Numbered from the stretch's first letter, positions 46,891-59,923 are shown. The stretch is DNA of 64,000 nt from Sesamum alatum (GCA_034509735.1 JACGWO010000003.1:2356001-2420000), one strand, 5' to 3'. A program made the numbers and translations. The notes: a model not told the origin generated them from the letters alone.

Positions 46891-48249
46891 TTGCAATTCT
46901 GGTGCGCATGTGTTAATTGATCCATGATCTACTTATTCATTTATGTCATATGATTTTGCATCACGCGTGCATGCTAGTATTGAACTGTTAGGGCATGACT
47001 TATGCGTATCTATGCCTGCTGGTGGGGTTATACTTGTTAACACAGTAGTGAGATCTTGTCCAATAGTAGTAGATAGTGTCATACTATATGCAGATTTGGT
47101 TGTGATAAACCTTAGGGAGTTTGACGTTATTTGAGAATGGATTGGTTATCTAGTAATCATGCCTTGGTGGATTGTCAAACAAAAGAGGTAGCTGTAGAAA
47201 TCAATGAGCAGATGAAGACGGTTATAGTGGGAGAAAGAAAAGTTATACCTAACTGTTTAATTTCTGCTATGACTGCTTTGAATTTAATTAAAGAAGGGTG
47301 TGAAGCATATCTAGCTAGTGTACGTGATACTACGAAGGTCAGTCCAGGTGTGTCAGATATTCCAGTAGTTAGGGAATTTCCTGATGTTTTTTCAGAAGAA
47401 TTACCTGGGTTACCACCTCATCGTGAAGTGGATTTTGAAATAGAAATTATTCTTGGGGCAGCACCTATTTCGATTGCACCATATAGAATGGCTCCGCTAG
47501 AATTGAAAGAATTAAAGAAGCAATTAGAAGAATTACTGAATAAGGGGTTTATACAACCAAATATTTCGCCTTAGGGAGCACCAGTATTATTCGTAAAGAA
47601 GAAGGATGGGAGTATGAGATTATGTGTTGATTATAGGCAGTTGAATCGGATTACAATTAAGAACAAGTATCCTCTGCCACGGATAGATGATTTACTTGAC
47701 CAACTGAAAAGTGCAATTGTCTTTTCCAAAATTGACTTGAGATCAGGGTATTGGCAATTGCGGATCGAAGAAGGGTCTATTTCAAAGACAGCTTTTCGAA
47801 CCAGGTAAGGTCATTATGAATTTGTTGTTATGCCGTTTGGTTTAACTAATGCCCCTATTGCTTTCATGTCGTTGATGAACAAAACCTCACAGCCATTCCT
47901 TGATCAATTTGTGATTGTGTTTATTGATGACATCCTGATATACTCTAGTAGTCACAAGGAACATGAACAACATTTAAGGACAGTTTTAAAAATCTTGAGG
48001 GAAAAGCAACTGTTATGCTAAATTTAGCAAATGTGAATTTTGGATGGAGGAGATTGCTTTCTTAGGGCATGTTGTTTCAAAGCAAGGGGTACAACCTGAT
48101 CCGACAAAAGTTAAGGCTATTTTAGAATGGGAGCCACCTAAAAATGCATCGGAAGTTCGCAGTTCTAGGATTGGCTGGGTATTATAGAAGATTTGTGAAA
48201 AATTTCTCTGTGATTGCGAGACCCCTGACAAATCTGTTAAAGAATAATG
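46871..48249 (+). pseudogene. Gypsy protease and reverse transcriptase, 5' half of pol
   Basis: The protease active-site region reads LIDP followed by a stop and STYSF (near 46914-46940), so the catalytic D-S/T-G is destroyed. Downstream are MDWLSSNHALVDC (47134 on) and the pre-RT segment LPGLPPHREVDF. The RT fingers and palm follow: [16 protein letters not shown] (47600-47650), DLRSGYWQL, and FIDDILIYS at about 47917, whose catalytic Asp pair is intact. In-frame stops occur at about 47572 and 47806, and a frame break near 48020. The segment ends at the TSD of the nested Copia. Confidence 0.9.
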
Positions 48250-50452
48250 TGTTAGAATAGGGTGACCGGAAAGCCAATTAGATTGGTCTTGATGTAATCT
48301 ATTTCTGACAATGTCATTGTAATTGTAATATTCTTATATGAATAAAGTGAGTATTCATGTTTGGCAGTTCCATTTGTTTGTGCTCGCTATTTATGTTTAT
48401 TCCATTTAACATCACAACAAAGCCCACAGGCCAAACGAACAACCCATGTAGTTGGGCTGCGCATTGGATGGCAGCTATGAAACTAACTTCTAAGGGTTAG
48501 GTCTGAAACGTTCTAAGTCGAGTACCTTGAAACAGGGCATCAAGAGTCCTATACAGACTTGCACTAATGATTGCATTCATTAGATGAGTGCCGTGTTTCA
48601 TCGGCGACAGACGTTGGACGTCTATGCAATATTAGTGGGTTAGTTGACAAGGATGTCAATTGACTGAACTGACTCGCGGGAATCGTCACATGGAAGCCTT
48701 GGAGGCTTGGTCGGTATGACTGGCATTCCCGGCTCCGATAGTACGAGATTAGTCCTCGGACTTGAGGAATCATGGCAGTCACATGCATATGATGGCTGTA
48801 TCTAGCATCTGGCAAGAGATGTCAGTATCTGGGATACGTTCATCATAAGCCTTATACAGTGCAGTCGGAATATGTATTGAGGACGGTGGATTCCAAGATA
48901 GGATCCGTCACCTGTCAGTATATGACAGTCGAGTCTCCTATGCGCTCTGAGACAGTTTAAACTCTTATAAGTCTGTGGCCACAGCGATTGGTCGAGTAGG
49001 GAATGGTTTCCTACGTCGATCGATAGAGTAAACGTGCCTCGAGTTACTGAGCATAGTTGTCTAGTACAGGATGGGAACCGACGCCCAATTCCATACCCTA
49101 GACTTAGACCGGGAGACGGATGATGGAAGGACCGTACTCGTATGGGACTCGGGAGCCTAAATGTTCACGCCAACATTCACCCAGTCTCTAGTGCCATGGA
49201 CCGTTGCTAGACGGCCACCCATGGTGACGGGGCTTTTTCTGATTAATGGTTAATCGGAAAAACAAGTAATTAAATTGGATTTAATTGATCAATTGTATTG
49301 GACACAAACCCAAGTCTAGCTGAGGGTGAACCTAATGAGTCACACACAAATCACTTTGGATTTGGCGGAGTTAATTTGGAATTAATTCTAGAAGAAGCGA
49401 ATAAATTTAATCGGATTAAATTTATTCAAGAGAGAGAATAAATGATTGGATCATTTATTTAGAAATCCATTTGATGGATGGTCCAAGAATTAATTAATTG
49501 GATTAGTTAAGTTTTTGGACTAAGGACCTTTAAATTAATTGGATTAATTTATTGGGTTTTGGCTAGAATAGTTGATTGGATCAATTATTCTTAATTTGGA
49601 CTTATGTTTATTTAATTAGATTAAATAAATAATTGGGATTCAATTGGATTGAAATTAATTAGATTAATTAATGCCCAATGGATACATATGAAGGTCCAAG
49701 TTCATTTTTTCATGCAAGTTGAAGCTAGTTAAGGAGGAGTTTCAACTCTTCCACATATGAACATGATGAGCACGAAAATTTGCTGATTTGTGGGTGGTTT
49801 TCTCTTGCTATCATGTGTAGTGGATGTGCTAGAAGTGTGTGTATGTGGAAGTTGCCTAGGAGGTTACTTATGTAGGTGGTTTTTGGACACTACATTCTAC
49901 ATACACAAAACTACTTTTCTAGACACAATTCACTTAACTTGCTTCACTTTTTGCTGGAGTTTTTTAGCCAAATACTCTCTGAAAATTCTCTCTTTTAGTG
50001 TTCATACTTCTTAGAGAAGATTGAACAAAAACATTCCAAGGTACACTAATCGATAGTGCTTTCTTTGGAATTGTTTTTTCTTCTTTGTTTCTAATTTCTA
50101 TCTAGCAATAGAGTAGAAATAAATCCATAGTGTGGTGTGGAACGCATTAGAGGAGTTCTACGTTGAGCTCTCAAGTGGACGAACGAAGAAAGAAAAGAAA
50201 AGAACAACGCACGAACCCGTTCTACATAAACGAACAAAGGTTGGTTTTCTTTTTACATTTTTGTATAACTTTCTTTTCTCCTTTTAAGCCACAATGTCCA
50301 GCATGTTTTATTTTGTTGTTTATGCTTTGACAAACATTGAACGCCCGGGAAAACTTCAAAGGGAACACCCCTTTGAATCCGGTTTAAATTATGTCTTAAA
50401 TTTACATTTTTTACGCTTCCGTTGCGTTCGCGGGCCGTACCCGATTCTTACA
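48250..50452 (+). repeat. 5' LTR of the nested Copia
   Basis: This 2203-bp LTR has terminal TG and CA. Its 3' partner matches closely where aligned but lacks bases equivalent to about 49116-49746. Near-identity of the remainder suggests a fairly recent insertion. Confidence 0.95.
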
Positions 50453-50453
50453 G

Positions 50454-50466
50454 TGGTATCAGAGCC
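50454..50466 (+). other. Primer-binding site, initiator Met tRNA
   Basis: TGGTATCAGAGCC lies one base after the LTR end and is complementary to the plant initiator Met tRNA 3' end. Confidence 0.92.
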
Positions 50467-52397
50467 CGGTTCGGTGTTGTGGCTTTAAGGATTTACATGT
50501 TATAATGTGTTAAGCATGTTGAATGTGTTTAAAAATGCTTTTGGAAAGCATGTTTTACGGTTTTTTCTAGCATGATTATATGTATGAAAATATGTGTTAA
50601 TTTTGCTTTTGAAATTATAGATATCTATGCATTTTATGAGAATTTGATTTTCTGTAAATGCATGTTTATATTTCAGTTTTACAGCAGATATGAAAAAAAA
50701 AAAATTGGAAAACGTTTAGCAGCCGTCTGCTTGCTGCTGCCTGCCGGCCGGTCACTGGGCCAGCAGGCGCGCAGGCCGGGCGCGCGCGCGCGGGCAGTGG
50801 CCTGCGCGCGCTGCCTGGCGCGCGCGGCGCAAGCAGAGGTGCCTGCGCGCGCGCGTGCGGCCGGCCGTCGGCCGGTCTGGGACGTGTGGGCCGTTTTGCA
50901 TCGTTTTTTCGTGAAAATTTCAATTTTCTGATTTCTGCTGTTTTCTGAATGTGAGTAATTTTGGCATATTTTAATTTTAGTTAAATTGGATTTTTCTAAA
51001 ATTATTTTTGATGCCTTAGATTATTTTGGAAATGGTTTTCCAAACTAAAATGGTTTATACATTGGATGTATGGGTGATATCCGTTTTTTCAATTGCATTA
51101 TTAATATATTATTTTCTGCACTTAATTATGTTTATGGTTAGATATTGGATATTTTGTTATAAATACATGGTATGTATTTATGTGTTGGCATATTTATATT
51201 TGATGTAAATGTGCTTTGTTGTTGTTGTTTATTTGATAAACAATAAGGATGATCACTAGCCCTTTTTAGCCTATGTATGGTTTAATTTATTGTTGGGTGA
51301 GGCCTGCGTGCCTCTTTGTTTTTCTTCTCTCTATCGTTTTTTAGCCTTGGAATAATAAGGCTTTCTTCCTCTCTATTAATGTACTCCCCCCGACTTATGA
51401 TTGGGGTTTCTTTTAAGTTGTAATGAGAGTAGATTAGATTGTGAGGATTTAATTTATTAATTGTAAGCTTCCAAGGAGATGAAGGTCCGGTGGATGGAGC
51501 CTATGATGGAAGGTCAAGAAGAACAAAGGAGGAATTTTTACAAGGCCCCATTAAAATGATAATGGGATGTAAATATTGTAATAGTGTAGGTCTACCCTAG
51601 TTTGACCATAGATCCACTGCGGGCTCAGTGGATCACTTAGGAATGGGCTTGTGATCATCCTAACAGGGGCGTGCTAGGCTTACTTTGCATGTGCTTAAGT
51701 TTTTTATGCTTTGATGTATGGTGTGTTTGGAATGCATCTTATTACATTATATGTATAAATCTTGAGCATGCAAAATACTAACAATGATGAGGTCTCGGTC
51801 TTAATAAAATGATGAACTCTCACTTGGATGGTCCAAGTAAATATTAGGCCCAAAATGGAATTAAATCAAATGGTTTGATTATTCCAAGCCTTCCATCCGT
51901 AATAATGTAATGAGGAAGCTACTTTCCTCTAAAGCGTGGTCTCACGAGTCGTGGCACGTTTTGGAATGAAAGAAAGCTGCATTATTGTTACGAACAAAGG
52001 AATATGCTCTTGTTTCCCTGTCTCACGAGTCGTGGGGGGCGACAATTGAGATATGATTTGGTTGATGGGTCGGGCCTAACGCCGAAGTAACATGATTCGC
52101 TTGGAGTCCTCGGAATCATGTGAAAGAGGTGAGGCAAAATATCTTGGGAATCTCATTGGATGAGAATGGTATTGGATACCTCCCACAAAGCTTCTTCTAT
52201 GTGAATCATAAAAGCGGGGCATGGAGAATTGCGTTTGTGGATCCCAAGCCCACTAGGAAATGGTTTCCCGAAACCCCACTTGAGAGTGGTGGGCTTTCGT
52301 AGAAATAGTGGGAGGGTTAATGACTAAAGACCATGTCATAAACTTGAATTAATATTACAATTCATTTGCTAATTTCTGCTTTACATTTTGAATGTAG
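50467..52397 (+). other. Copia untranslated leader
   Basis: This 1.9-kb stretch lies between primer site and Gag. It holds a GC-rich block at 50740-50880 (gccggccggtc, gcgcgcgcgcg) in AT-rich surroundings, two 'tctcacgagtcgtgg' copies (51949 and 52020), and a conserved segment from 52119 to the Gag start that is also present in the palindromic copies. Short frames here lack protein-like conservation. Confidence 0.75.
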
Positions 52398-55300
52398 ATG
52401 TCTAAGAACCCGTTATCTATGATTATGGAGACTAATAAGTTTAATGGAACGAACTACAACGATTGGCTGCGTAATCTGAGGATTGTCCTCGATTACGAAA
52501 ACCAGGCTTATGTTCTGGATAAGCCATTTCCCGTAACCTTGCTGGAAGGTTCCTCGCCAGAAGAGCGTTTGACGTTCGAAAAATGGCATGAGGATGACCG
52601 CAAGGTATGCAGCATCATACTGGCATCCATGACCAATGAGATCTAGAAGCAGTATGATAGGCTGGACCATGCCAACGCGATAATGCTCCGCTTACAGGAT
52701 ATGTATGCGGTTCCGGATAGGCATATTAGATATGCCGCCACAAAAGCATTTTTCGGCACCAAGATGACTGAAGGATCCTCTGTACATGAACATGGGATCA
52801 AGATGCTTTCCCTTGTGGAAAAGCTCGAAGATCTGAAAGTTGGGCTTGATAATGATACATATATAGATGTGATCCTACAGTCTCTTCCTCCCTCTTACGA
52901 CCCTTTTGTCGTGAATTACAACATGAATGGGCTTGAGAAGTCTATACACGAGTTGATTAACATGTTGACCCAGTTCGAAGCAACGACCAAAAGGTCTGCG
53001 CCGGCGATACTGGTTGGGGAGGCTTCGACCTCTAAGGCGAAAGGCAAGAGGGCCGGACGCTGGAAGAGGAAGAAGGGAAAGGCAAAAGCCGCTGCTAGCG
53101 CTCAGAGCGCTCCTGTTGCCCCAGTGGGGATGGGCAAAGGAAAGGGAAAGGTTAGACCGCAACAATCGAGGGCAAATGATGTTTGCATGCATTGCCATGG
53201 AAGAGGGCATTGGAAGAGGGACTGCCCCAAGCTCCTCTCCAATCAAGGTATATTTGTTTTTGAGGTTAACATGATTACTAATTCTGCTTCTTGGGTATTG
53301 GATACCGGTTGTGGAGCTCACATCTGCAATGATTTGTAGGTGCTGGAAAGAAGCAGAAAGCTAAGTAGGGACGAGGTCGTGCTGAGGCTTGGTGATGGCA
53401 AGGCTATTGCTGCTGAAGCTGTAGGTCTAGTCCACTTAGTTGTTAGTGATCAAGTTAGGATAGAATTAAAAGATTGCTATTATGTACCTAGCATGATCAA
53501 GAATATCATTTCAATACCGTTGTTGGACAATGCTGGTTTTGATTTCATGATCAATAAAAATTGTTTTTATTTGATGAAGAATGGTTCTTCACATCTGCTA
53601 GGTAAACTTCATAATGGTCTTTATATTCTTCAACAGCGTGATTTGATCATGACTGCTCAAAACAAACGGAAAATGGATAATCAAGAAAACGCACAGATTT
53701 GGCATGCAAGGCTAGGTCACATCTCTCAAGATAGGATTAGGAGGTTGGTGGACTCAAAGAGTCTAGAAATAGATGATTTGGACCATCTACCAGCCTGCGA
53801 GTCTTGTCTAAAAGGGAAAATAACCAAGAAGCCCTTTGTTGGACAAAGCATGCTTGCCAGTGGTCTGTTGGATTTGATCCATTCAGATGTCTGTGGGCCA
53901 CTAAATACACAGGCCAGAGGAGGGTTTTCTTACTTCATAACTTTTTCCGATGACCACTCACGGTATGGTTATGTTTACCTTATGAGGTATAAGTCTGAGG
54001 CCTTTGGAAGGTTTAAAGAGTTCAGGCTTGAAGTTGAAAACCAAACTGGTCGCAAAATTAAAGCCCTTCAGTCGGACCGAGGTGGTGAGTATTTGAGTGG
54101 GGAATTCTTGGATTACTTAAAAGAGAATGGGATTCTCTCTCAGTGGACTCCTCCCGGAACGCCACAACTGAACGGCGTCTCTGAAAGGAGGAATCGAACC
54201 TTGTTGGAAATGGTTCGATCCATGATGCGTTTTACTGAACTGCCCTTATCCTTCTGGGGTTATGCTCTTGAGACGGCAGCCAAGTTATTAAACATGGCGC
54301 CTTCTAAGACTGTGGCCCAGACGCTATATCAGATATGGCATGGCTAGCCTGCTTCCTACAAGTACTTGAGAGTGTGGGGTAGCCCTGCATACGTCAAGAG
54401 ACTAGTGGGAGACAAACTGGACTCGAGGTCTAGTTTGTGCAGGTTCGTGGGTTATCCTAAGGAAACTGCGGGGTATTATTTTTATGATCCTTCCGAGCAA
54501 AAGGTTTTTGTCTCGAGAAACGCAGTGTTCCTGGAAAAGGGTTTTCCAACGGATACCCGTCGTGAGGAATTGCTCCTTGAGGAATCAAGTGAGGCAATAC
54601 CTCAAACGGATGCAACGACATCATCTGCACCTGTAGTTCCCACTGACGATATTCCTGTCATCCGAAGGTCGACTAGAGTTTCCCATCAACCTGATAGGTA
54701 TGGGTTTCTAGGTGTGACCGGTCAGTTGGACAATGATCCAAAGACCTACGGAGAAGCAATGTTGGACATTGATTCGGGAAAATGGGTTGAGGCCATGAAA
54801 TCCGAAATGGACTCTATGAGTTCAAACAAGGTTTGGACCTTAGTAGATCCACCCAAGGGTGTCAAGCCTGTCGGGTGTAAATGGGTCTACAAACGTAAGC
54901 TTGGAGCTGACGGGGAGGTGACTACCTTCAAAGCCAGGCTTGTGGCAAAAGGTTATACTCAGCGGCCTGGGGTCGATTTTGAGGAAACCTATTTGCCCAT
55001 AGCCATGGCTAAGTCCATTCGGATTATACTTGCCATAGCTGCATGGTATGACTATGAAATATGGCAGATGGACGTGAAAACGGCCTTCCTTAATGGATTT
55101 GTTGAGGAAGAGATCTATATGGATCAGCCGGAGGGTTTCACATCTGTTGGGGAAGAGTAGAAGGTCTGCCATCTCCAAAGGTCCATCTATGGTCTCAAAC
55201 AAGCTTCCCGAAGTTGGAATATCCGTTTTGATGAAGTCATACGGGGTTATGATTTCATCAAGAACGAGTTTGACCCTTGTGTATACAAGAAGGTCAGTGG

Positions 55301-56300
55301 GAGCTCAGTTGCGTTCCTAGTGCTTTATGTGGACGACATCTTACTCATTGGGAATGATGTAAAGATGTTAGGTGACACTAAAGCATGATTGTCCATACAA
55401 TTCTCCATGAAGGATTTGGGTGATGCTTCCTACATCCTAGGCATCAAGATTATCCGGGATAGATCTAAAAGGATGTTAGGAATGACCCAAACCTCGTATG
55501 TTGAGAAAGTCTTGAAAAGATTCAAGATGGAAAACTCCAAACGAGGATTCCTTCCTATGAGGCATGGGGTTAAATTGTCCAAGAAGCAGTCTCCTAAGAC
55601 TGATGAGGAAGTTAGAAGGATGTTGGACATCCCCTATGCTTCAGCCGTAGGCAGCATGCAGTATGCTGTGCAGTGCACAAGGCCCGATATTGCTTTCGCT
55701 TTGAGCATTACGAGCAGATATCAGGCTTGTGCCGGTGAGGCTCACTGGACTGCAGTCAATACCATTCTTAAGTACCTGAGAAGGACTAAAGATATGTTCT
55801 TGGTTTACGGTGGTGGAGAGTTGATTCTGGAAGGCTACAACGATGCTAGCTTCCAGTCTGATGAGGATGATGCCAAGTCTCAATCTGGGTTTGTATTCAA
55901 GCTGAATGGTGGTGTGGTGGCTTGGAAAAGTTCCAAGCAGGATACTACAGCTGATTCCACCACGGAAGCGGCTTCGGAAGCAGCTAAGGAGGCGGTTTGG
56001 ATGAAAAACTACATCCAAGAGTTGGGTGTAGTGCCTAGCATTGCCGAGCCAATAGTTATCTTCTGTGATAACAACGGGGCTATAGCGCAAGCGAAGGAAC
56101 TGAGATCTCATCACCGATCCAAACACATTCTTAGACGCTACCATCTGCTTAGAGAGATGGTGGGAAGAGGTGACGTTCGGATGGACCGAGTCACATCGGC
56201 AGAAAATACGGCAGATCCGCTGACCAAGCCAGTGTCGCAGGTTGCTCATACTCAGCATCTTGGGAAGATGGATTTGAGGGTCATGAGTGATTGGCTTTAG
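52398..56300 (+). pseudogene. Copia gag-pol in one frame with five internal stops
   Basis: All domains lie in one reading frame: Gag (NKFNGTNYNDWLRNLRIVLD), zinc knuckle CMHCHGRGHWKRDC (about 53185-53226), protease WVLDTGCGAHIC (53290-53330), integrase zinc site (HARLGHISQ to CESCLKGK, 53704-53820) and core (HSDVCG, SDRGGEY, GVSERRNRT). RT follows, with KTAFLNGF and the catalytic YVDD (55329-55340), then RNase H (YNDASFQSD, STTEAASEAAKEAV) to the final stop at 56298. Stops lie at 52644 (TAG), 53337 (TAG), 54345 (TAG), 55158 (TAG) and 55386 (TGA). There is no frameshift. The polyprotein would process itself into capsid, protease, integrase and RT/RNase H, but this copy cannot make it. Confidence 0.95.
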
Positions 56301-56301
56301 G

Positions 56302-56315
56302 GTCAAGTGGGAGAT
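56302..56315 (+). other. Polypurine tract of the nested Copia
   Basis: Gtcaagtgggagat directly precedes the 3' LTR. It marks the plus-strand priming site and is the same motif as at 9219-9230. Confidence 0.85.
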
Positions 56316-57894
56316 TGTTAGAATAGGATGACCGGAAAGCCAATCAGATTGGTCTTGATGTAATCTATTTCTGATAATGTCATTGTAATTGTAATATTCT
56401 TATATGAATAAAGTGAATATTCATGTTTGGCAGTTCCATTTGTTGTGCTCGCTATTTATGTTTATTCCATTTAACATCACAACAAAGCCCACAGGCCAAA
56501 CGAACAACCCATGTAGTTGGGCTGCGCATTGGATGGCAGCTATGAAACTAACTTCTAAGGGTTAGGTGTGAAACGTTCCAAGTCGAGGACCTTGAGACAG
56601 GGCATCAAGAGTCCTATACAGACTTGCACTAATGATTGCATTCATTAGATGAGTGCCGTGTTTCATCGGCGACGGACGTTGGACGTCTATGCAATATTAG
56701 TGGGTTAGTTGACAAGGATGTCAACTGACTGAACTGACTCGCGGGAATCGTCATATGGAAGCCTTGGAGGCTTGGTCGGTATGATTGGCATTCCCGGCTC
56801 CGATAGTACGAGATTAGTCCTCGGACTTGAGGAATCATGGCAGTCACATGCATATGATGGCTGTATCTAGCATCTGGCAAGAGATGTCAGTATCTGGGAT
56901 ACGTTCATCATAAGCCTTATACAGTGCAGTCGGAATATGTATTGAGGACGGTGGATTCCAAGATAGGATCCGTCACCTGTCAGTATATGACAGTCGAGTC
57001 TCCTATGCGCTCTGAGACAGTTTAAACTCTTATAAGTCTGTGGCCACAGCGATTGGTCGAGTAGGGAATGGTTTCCTACGTCGATTGATAGAGTAAACGT
57101 GCCTCGAGTTACTGAGCATAGTTGTCTAGTCCAGGATGGGAACCGACGCCCAATTCCATACCCTAGACTTAGACCGGGAGCATAGTTGTCTCTTCCACAT
57201 ATGAACATGATGAGCACGAAAATTTGCTGATTTGTGGGTGGTTTTCTCTTGCTATCATGTGTAGTGGATGTGCTAAAAGTGTGGTTATGTGGAAGTTGCC
57301 TTGGAGGTTACTTATGTAGGTTGTTTTTGGACACTACATTCTACATACACAAAACTACTTTGCTAGACACAATTCACTTAACTTGCTTCACTTTTTGCTG
57401 GAGTTTTTTAGCCAAATACTCTCTGAAAATTCTCTCTTTTAGTGTTCATACTTCTTAGAGAAGATTGAACAAAAACATTCCAAGGTACACTAATCGATAG
57501 TGCTTTCTTTGGAATTGTTTCTTCTTCTTTGTTTCTAATTTCTATCTAGCAATAGAGTATAAATAAATTCATAGTGTGGTGTGGAACGCATTAGAGGAGT
57601 TCTACGTTGAGCTCTCAAGTGGACGAACGAAGAAAGAAAAGAAAGGAACAACGCACGAACTCGTTCTACATAAACGAACAAAGGTTGGTTTTCTTTTTAC
57701 ATTTTTGTATAACTTTCTTCTTCTCCTTTTAAGCCACATGTCCAGTATGTTTTATTTTGTTGTTTATGCTTTGACAAACACCGAACGCCTGGGAACTTCA
57801 AAGGGAACACCCCTTTGAATCCGGTTTAAATTATATCTTAAATTTACGTTTTTTACGCTTCCGTTGCGTTCCCGGGCCGTACCCGATTCTTACA
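56316..57894 (+). repeat. 3' LTR of the nested Copia, internally deleted
   Basis: This 1579-bp LTR is shorter than its partner. The deletion joint at about 57181-57191 reads gggag|catagttgtc|tcttcc. The 10 inserted bases, with flanking match to gagcatagttgtct, copy sequence at 57111-57124 just upstream. Confidence 0.94.
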
Positions 57895-59897
57895 TAATGC
57901 ACCATTCAATTGGAATGACATGTGTGATAAGAGTTTTGAAGAGTTGAAGAAAAGACTTACCTCAACACCTATTCTTGCATTGCCATCTGGGAATGGAGGA
58001 TACGTGGTATATACTGATGCTTCACGGCAAGGACTTGGATGTGTCTTGATGCAACATGGAAGGGTTATAGCTTATGCTTCGAGGCAGTTGAGGCCGCATG
58101 AATTGAACTATCCGACCCATGATCTGGAATTGGCAGCGATTGTGCATGCATTGAAAATCTGGAGGCATTATTTGTATGGAGAGACGTTTCAAATATTTAC
58201 AGATCATAAAAGTTTAAAGTACATTCCAACACAGAAAGAGTTGAATTTGAGGCAGAGAAGATAGATCGAGCTGTTGAAGGACTACGATTGTACTATTGAC
58301 TATCATCCTGGAAAGGCAAATGTAGTTGCAGATGCTTTGAGTAGAAAGACGGTGGACCAACTAGCAGGTATGATTTGTTATAATGTGGAGTATTTAGCTG
58401 CCCTCAGAGCAATGAATGTGAGTTTTAACGTTGGTGATGATCTTTTACTTGCCACTCTTCAAGTGAAGCCCTCACTTAGGGACAAAGTTAAGAATGCACA
58501 GAATAATGATCCGTACTTGTAGGAAATGAAAGCCATGGTACAAGAAGGAAAGAATGATCAGTATGTAATACAGGAAGATGGTATCTTATTAAATGGAAAG
58601 CGTATGTGTGTACCGAATATAGAGGAATTGAGAATGGAGATTATGCATGAGGCGCACTATGCACCGTATGCGATGCATCCTGGCAGTACCAAGATGTATC
58701 GAGACCTGAGACCCTATTATTGGTGGCCAACCATAAAGAAAGATGTTGCAGAGTTTGTGACTAGATGTTTAACTTGTCTGCAGGTTAAAGCAGAACACCA
58801 AGCACCAGCCGGTAAGCTTCATCCTCTATCTATACCTGAATGGAAATGGAAAAAGATTACTATGGATTTTGTTATTGGGTTACCACGTACATTCAGGAAC
58901 ACATGATGCTATTTGGGTAATCGTGGATAGATTGACTAAATCGGCTCACTTTTTGCCAATAAGACAAAATGATTCCTTGGATAAGTTGGCTGAGTTGTGA
59001 GATTACATGGAATTCCTACCTCTATAGTCTCCGACAGAGATCCTCGTTTTACTTCTCATTTCTGGGGAAGCTTGCAAAGGGCATTAGGTACCAAATTGCA
59101 CTTTAGTACGTCATTTCATCCTCAAATAGATGGACAATCAGAAAGGACCATTCAGACGTTAGAGGACATGATGAGAGCTTGAGTGATTGAGTTCAGAGGA
59201 AATTGGGATGATCATTTACCACTGATGGAATTTGCATATAATAACAGTTTTCATTCTAGTATTGGTATGCCTCCGTATGAAGCTTTGTATGGAAGAAAAT
59301 GCTGAAGTCCAATTTGTTGGGACGTTGAGGGATTAAGACAACTTGAGGGGCCCGAATTAGTCCAAGAAATAGTTGATAAGATACAAACAGTCAAAAAGTG
59401 TTTGAAGGCAGCTCAAGATCGGCAGAAGAGTTATGTTGACGAACATTGCAGGTAGATGGAATATGAAGTGGGAGAGAAAGTTTTTCTGAAAGTATCACCA
59501 TGGAGGGGAATCTTAAGATTCGATAAGCAAGGAAAGTTAAGTCCAAGATATATTGGGCCGTATGAAATCATTGAGCGAGTCGGACCACTAGCTTATCGAT
59601 TAGCATTACCAGCAGAGTTGTCTCAGATACATGATGTTCCATGTGTCCATGTTACGTCGATATCAATCTGATCCTAGTCACATTTTGCGTGAACCAGAGA
59701 TAGAAATATCAGAGGGATTAACATACATAGAAGAACCGATAGAAATTTTGGATCGGAGTATAAAGAAGTTGAGGAATAAAGAAATACCTATGGTAAAGGT
59801 AAAATGGAGTCATCTCTCTCCAAGAGAAGCCACTTGGGAGGTTGAGGAGAATATGAGAGAGAAGTATCCATATTTGTTCCCTGAGCCGGTATGTTAA
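57895..59897 (+). pseudogene. Gypsy RNase H, integrase and chromodomain, 3' half of pol
   Basis: After the TSD copy, pol resumes with [17 protein letters not shown] and RNase H ([45 protein letters not shown]). A stop lies at 58262. The integrase zinc site (MHEAHYAPYAMHPGSTKMY to [11 protein letters not shown]) is at about 58640-58800. The core starts [18 protein letters not shown] but has lost a short segment near 58993, then continues [15 protein letters not shown] and [15 protein letters not shown]. More stops lie at about 59180, 59303 and 59453. A final frame change leads into a C-terminal chromodomain (EEPIEILDRSIKKLRN, KVKWSHLSPREATWEVEENM; about 59728-59870), which in chromoviruses steers integration to modified histones. 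Confidence 0.92.
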
Positions 59898-59923
59898 TTA
59901 AATTTCGGGATGAAATTTTTATT

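Larger units (their letters stand above)
48250..57894 (+). mobile_element. Long-LTR Copia element nested in Gypsy pol
   Basis: The 9645-bp unit TGTTAGAATAG...GATTCTTACA has a perfect TSD TAATG (48245-48249 and 57895-57899). Gypsy pol resumes directly after it. It contains 2203-bp and 1579-bp LTRs, a Met-tRNA primer site, a 1.9-kb leader, and one continuous gag-pol frame interrupted only by five stop codons. It is the best preserved relative of the palindromic copies at 1-11468. Confidence 0.96.

Noticed and set aside
49790..50014. Matching 74-codon frames at 49790-50014 and 57234-57458
   Set aside because: These are the same LTR sequence in the 5' and 3' copies, with no domain or support for translation.
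22310..50466. tRNA-like matches at 22310, 45494 and 50454
   Set aside because: They match only the last 12-13 bases of initiator Met tRNA and follow LTR ends, so they are primer-binding sites and not tRNA genes.
50572..50931. 119-codon frame in the Copia leader
   Set aside because: It is composed of the GC-rich block plus AT-rich flanks and resembles no protein; it is not kept in the sister leader.
52120..52302. 60-codon upstream frame before Copia gag, partly conserved in the palindrome arms
   Set aside because: The DNA is conserved, but the arms carry indels that change the frame, so leader conservation explains it better than coding.
53014..53274. Arg-rich 86-codon frame in gag
   Set aside because: It is an out-of-frame reading of the Lys/Arg-rich Gag tail.
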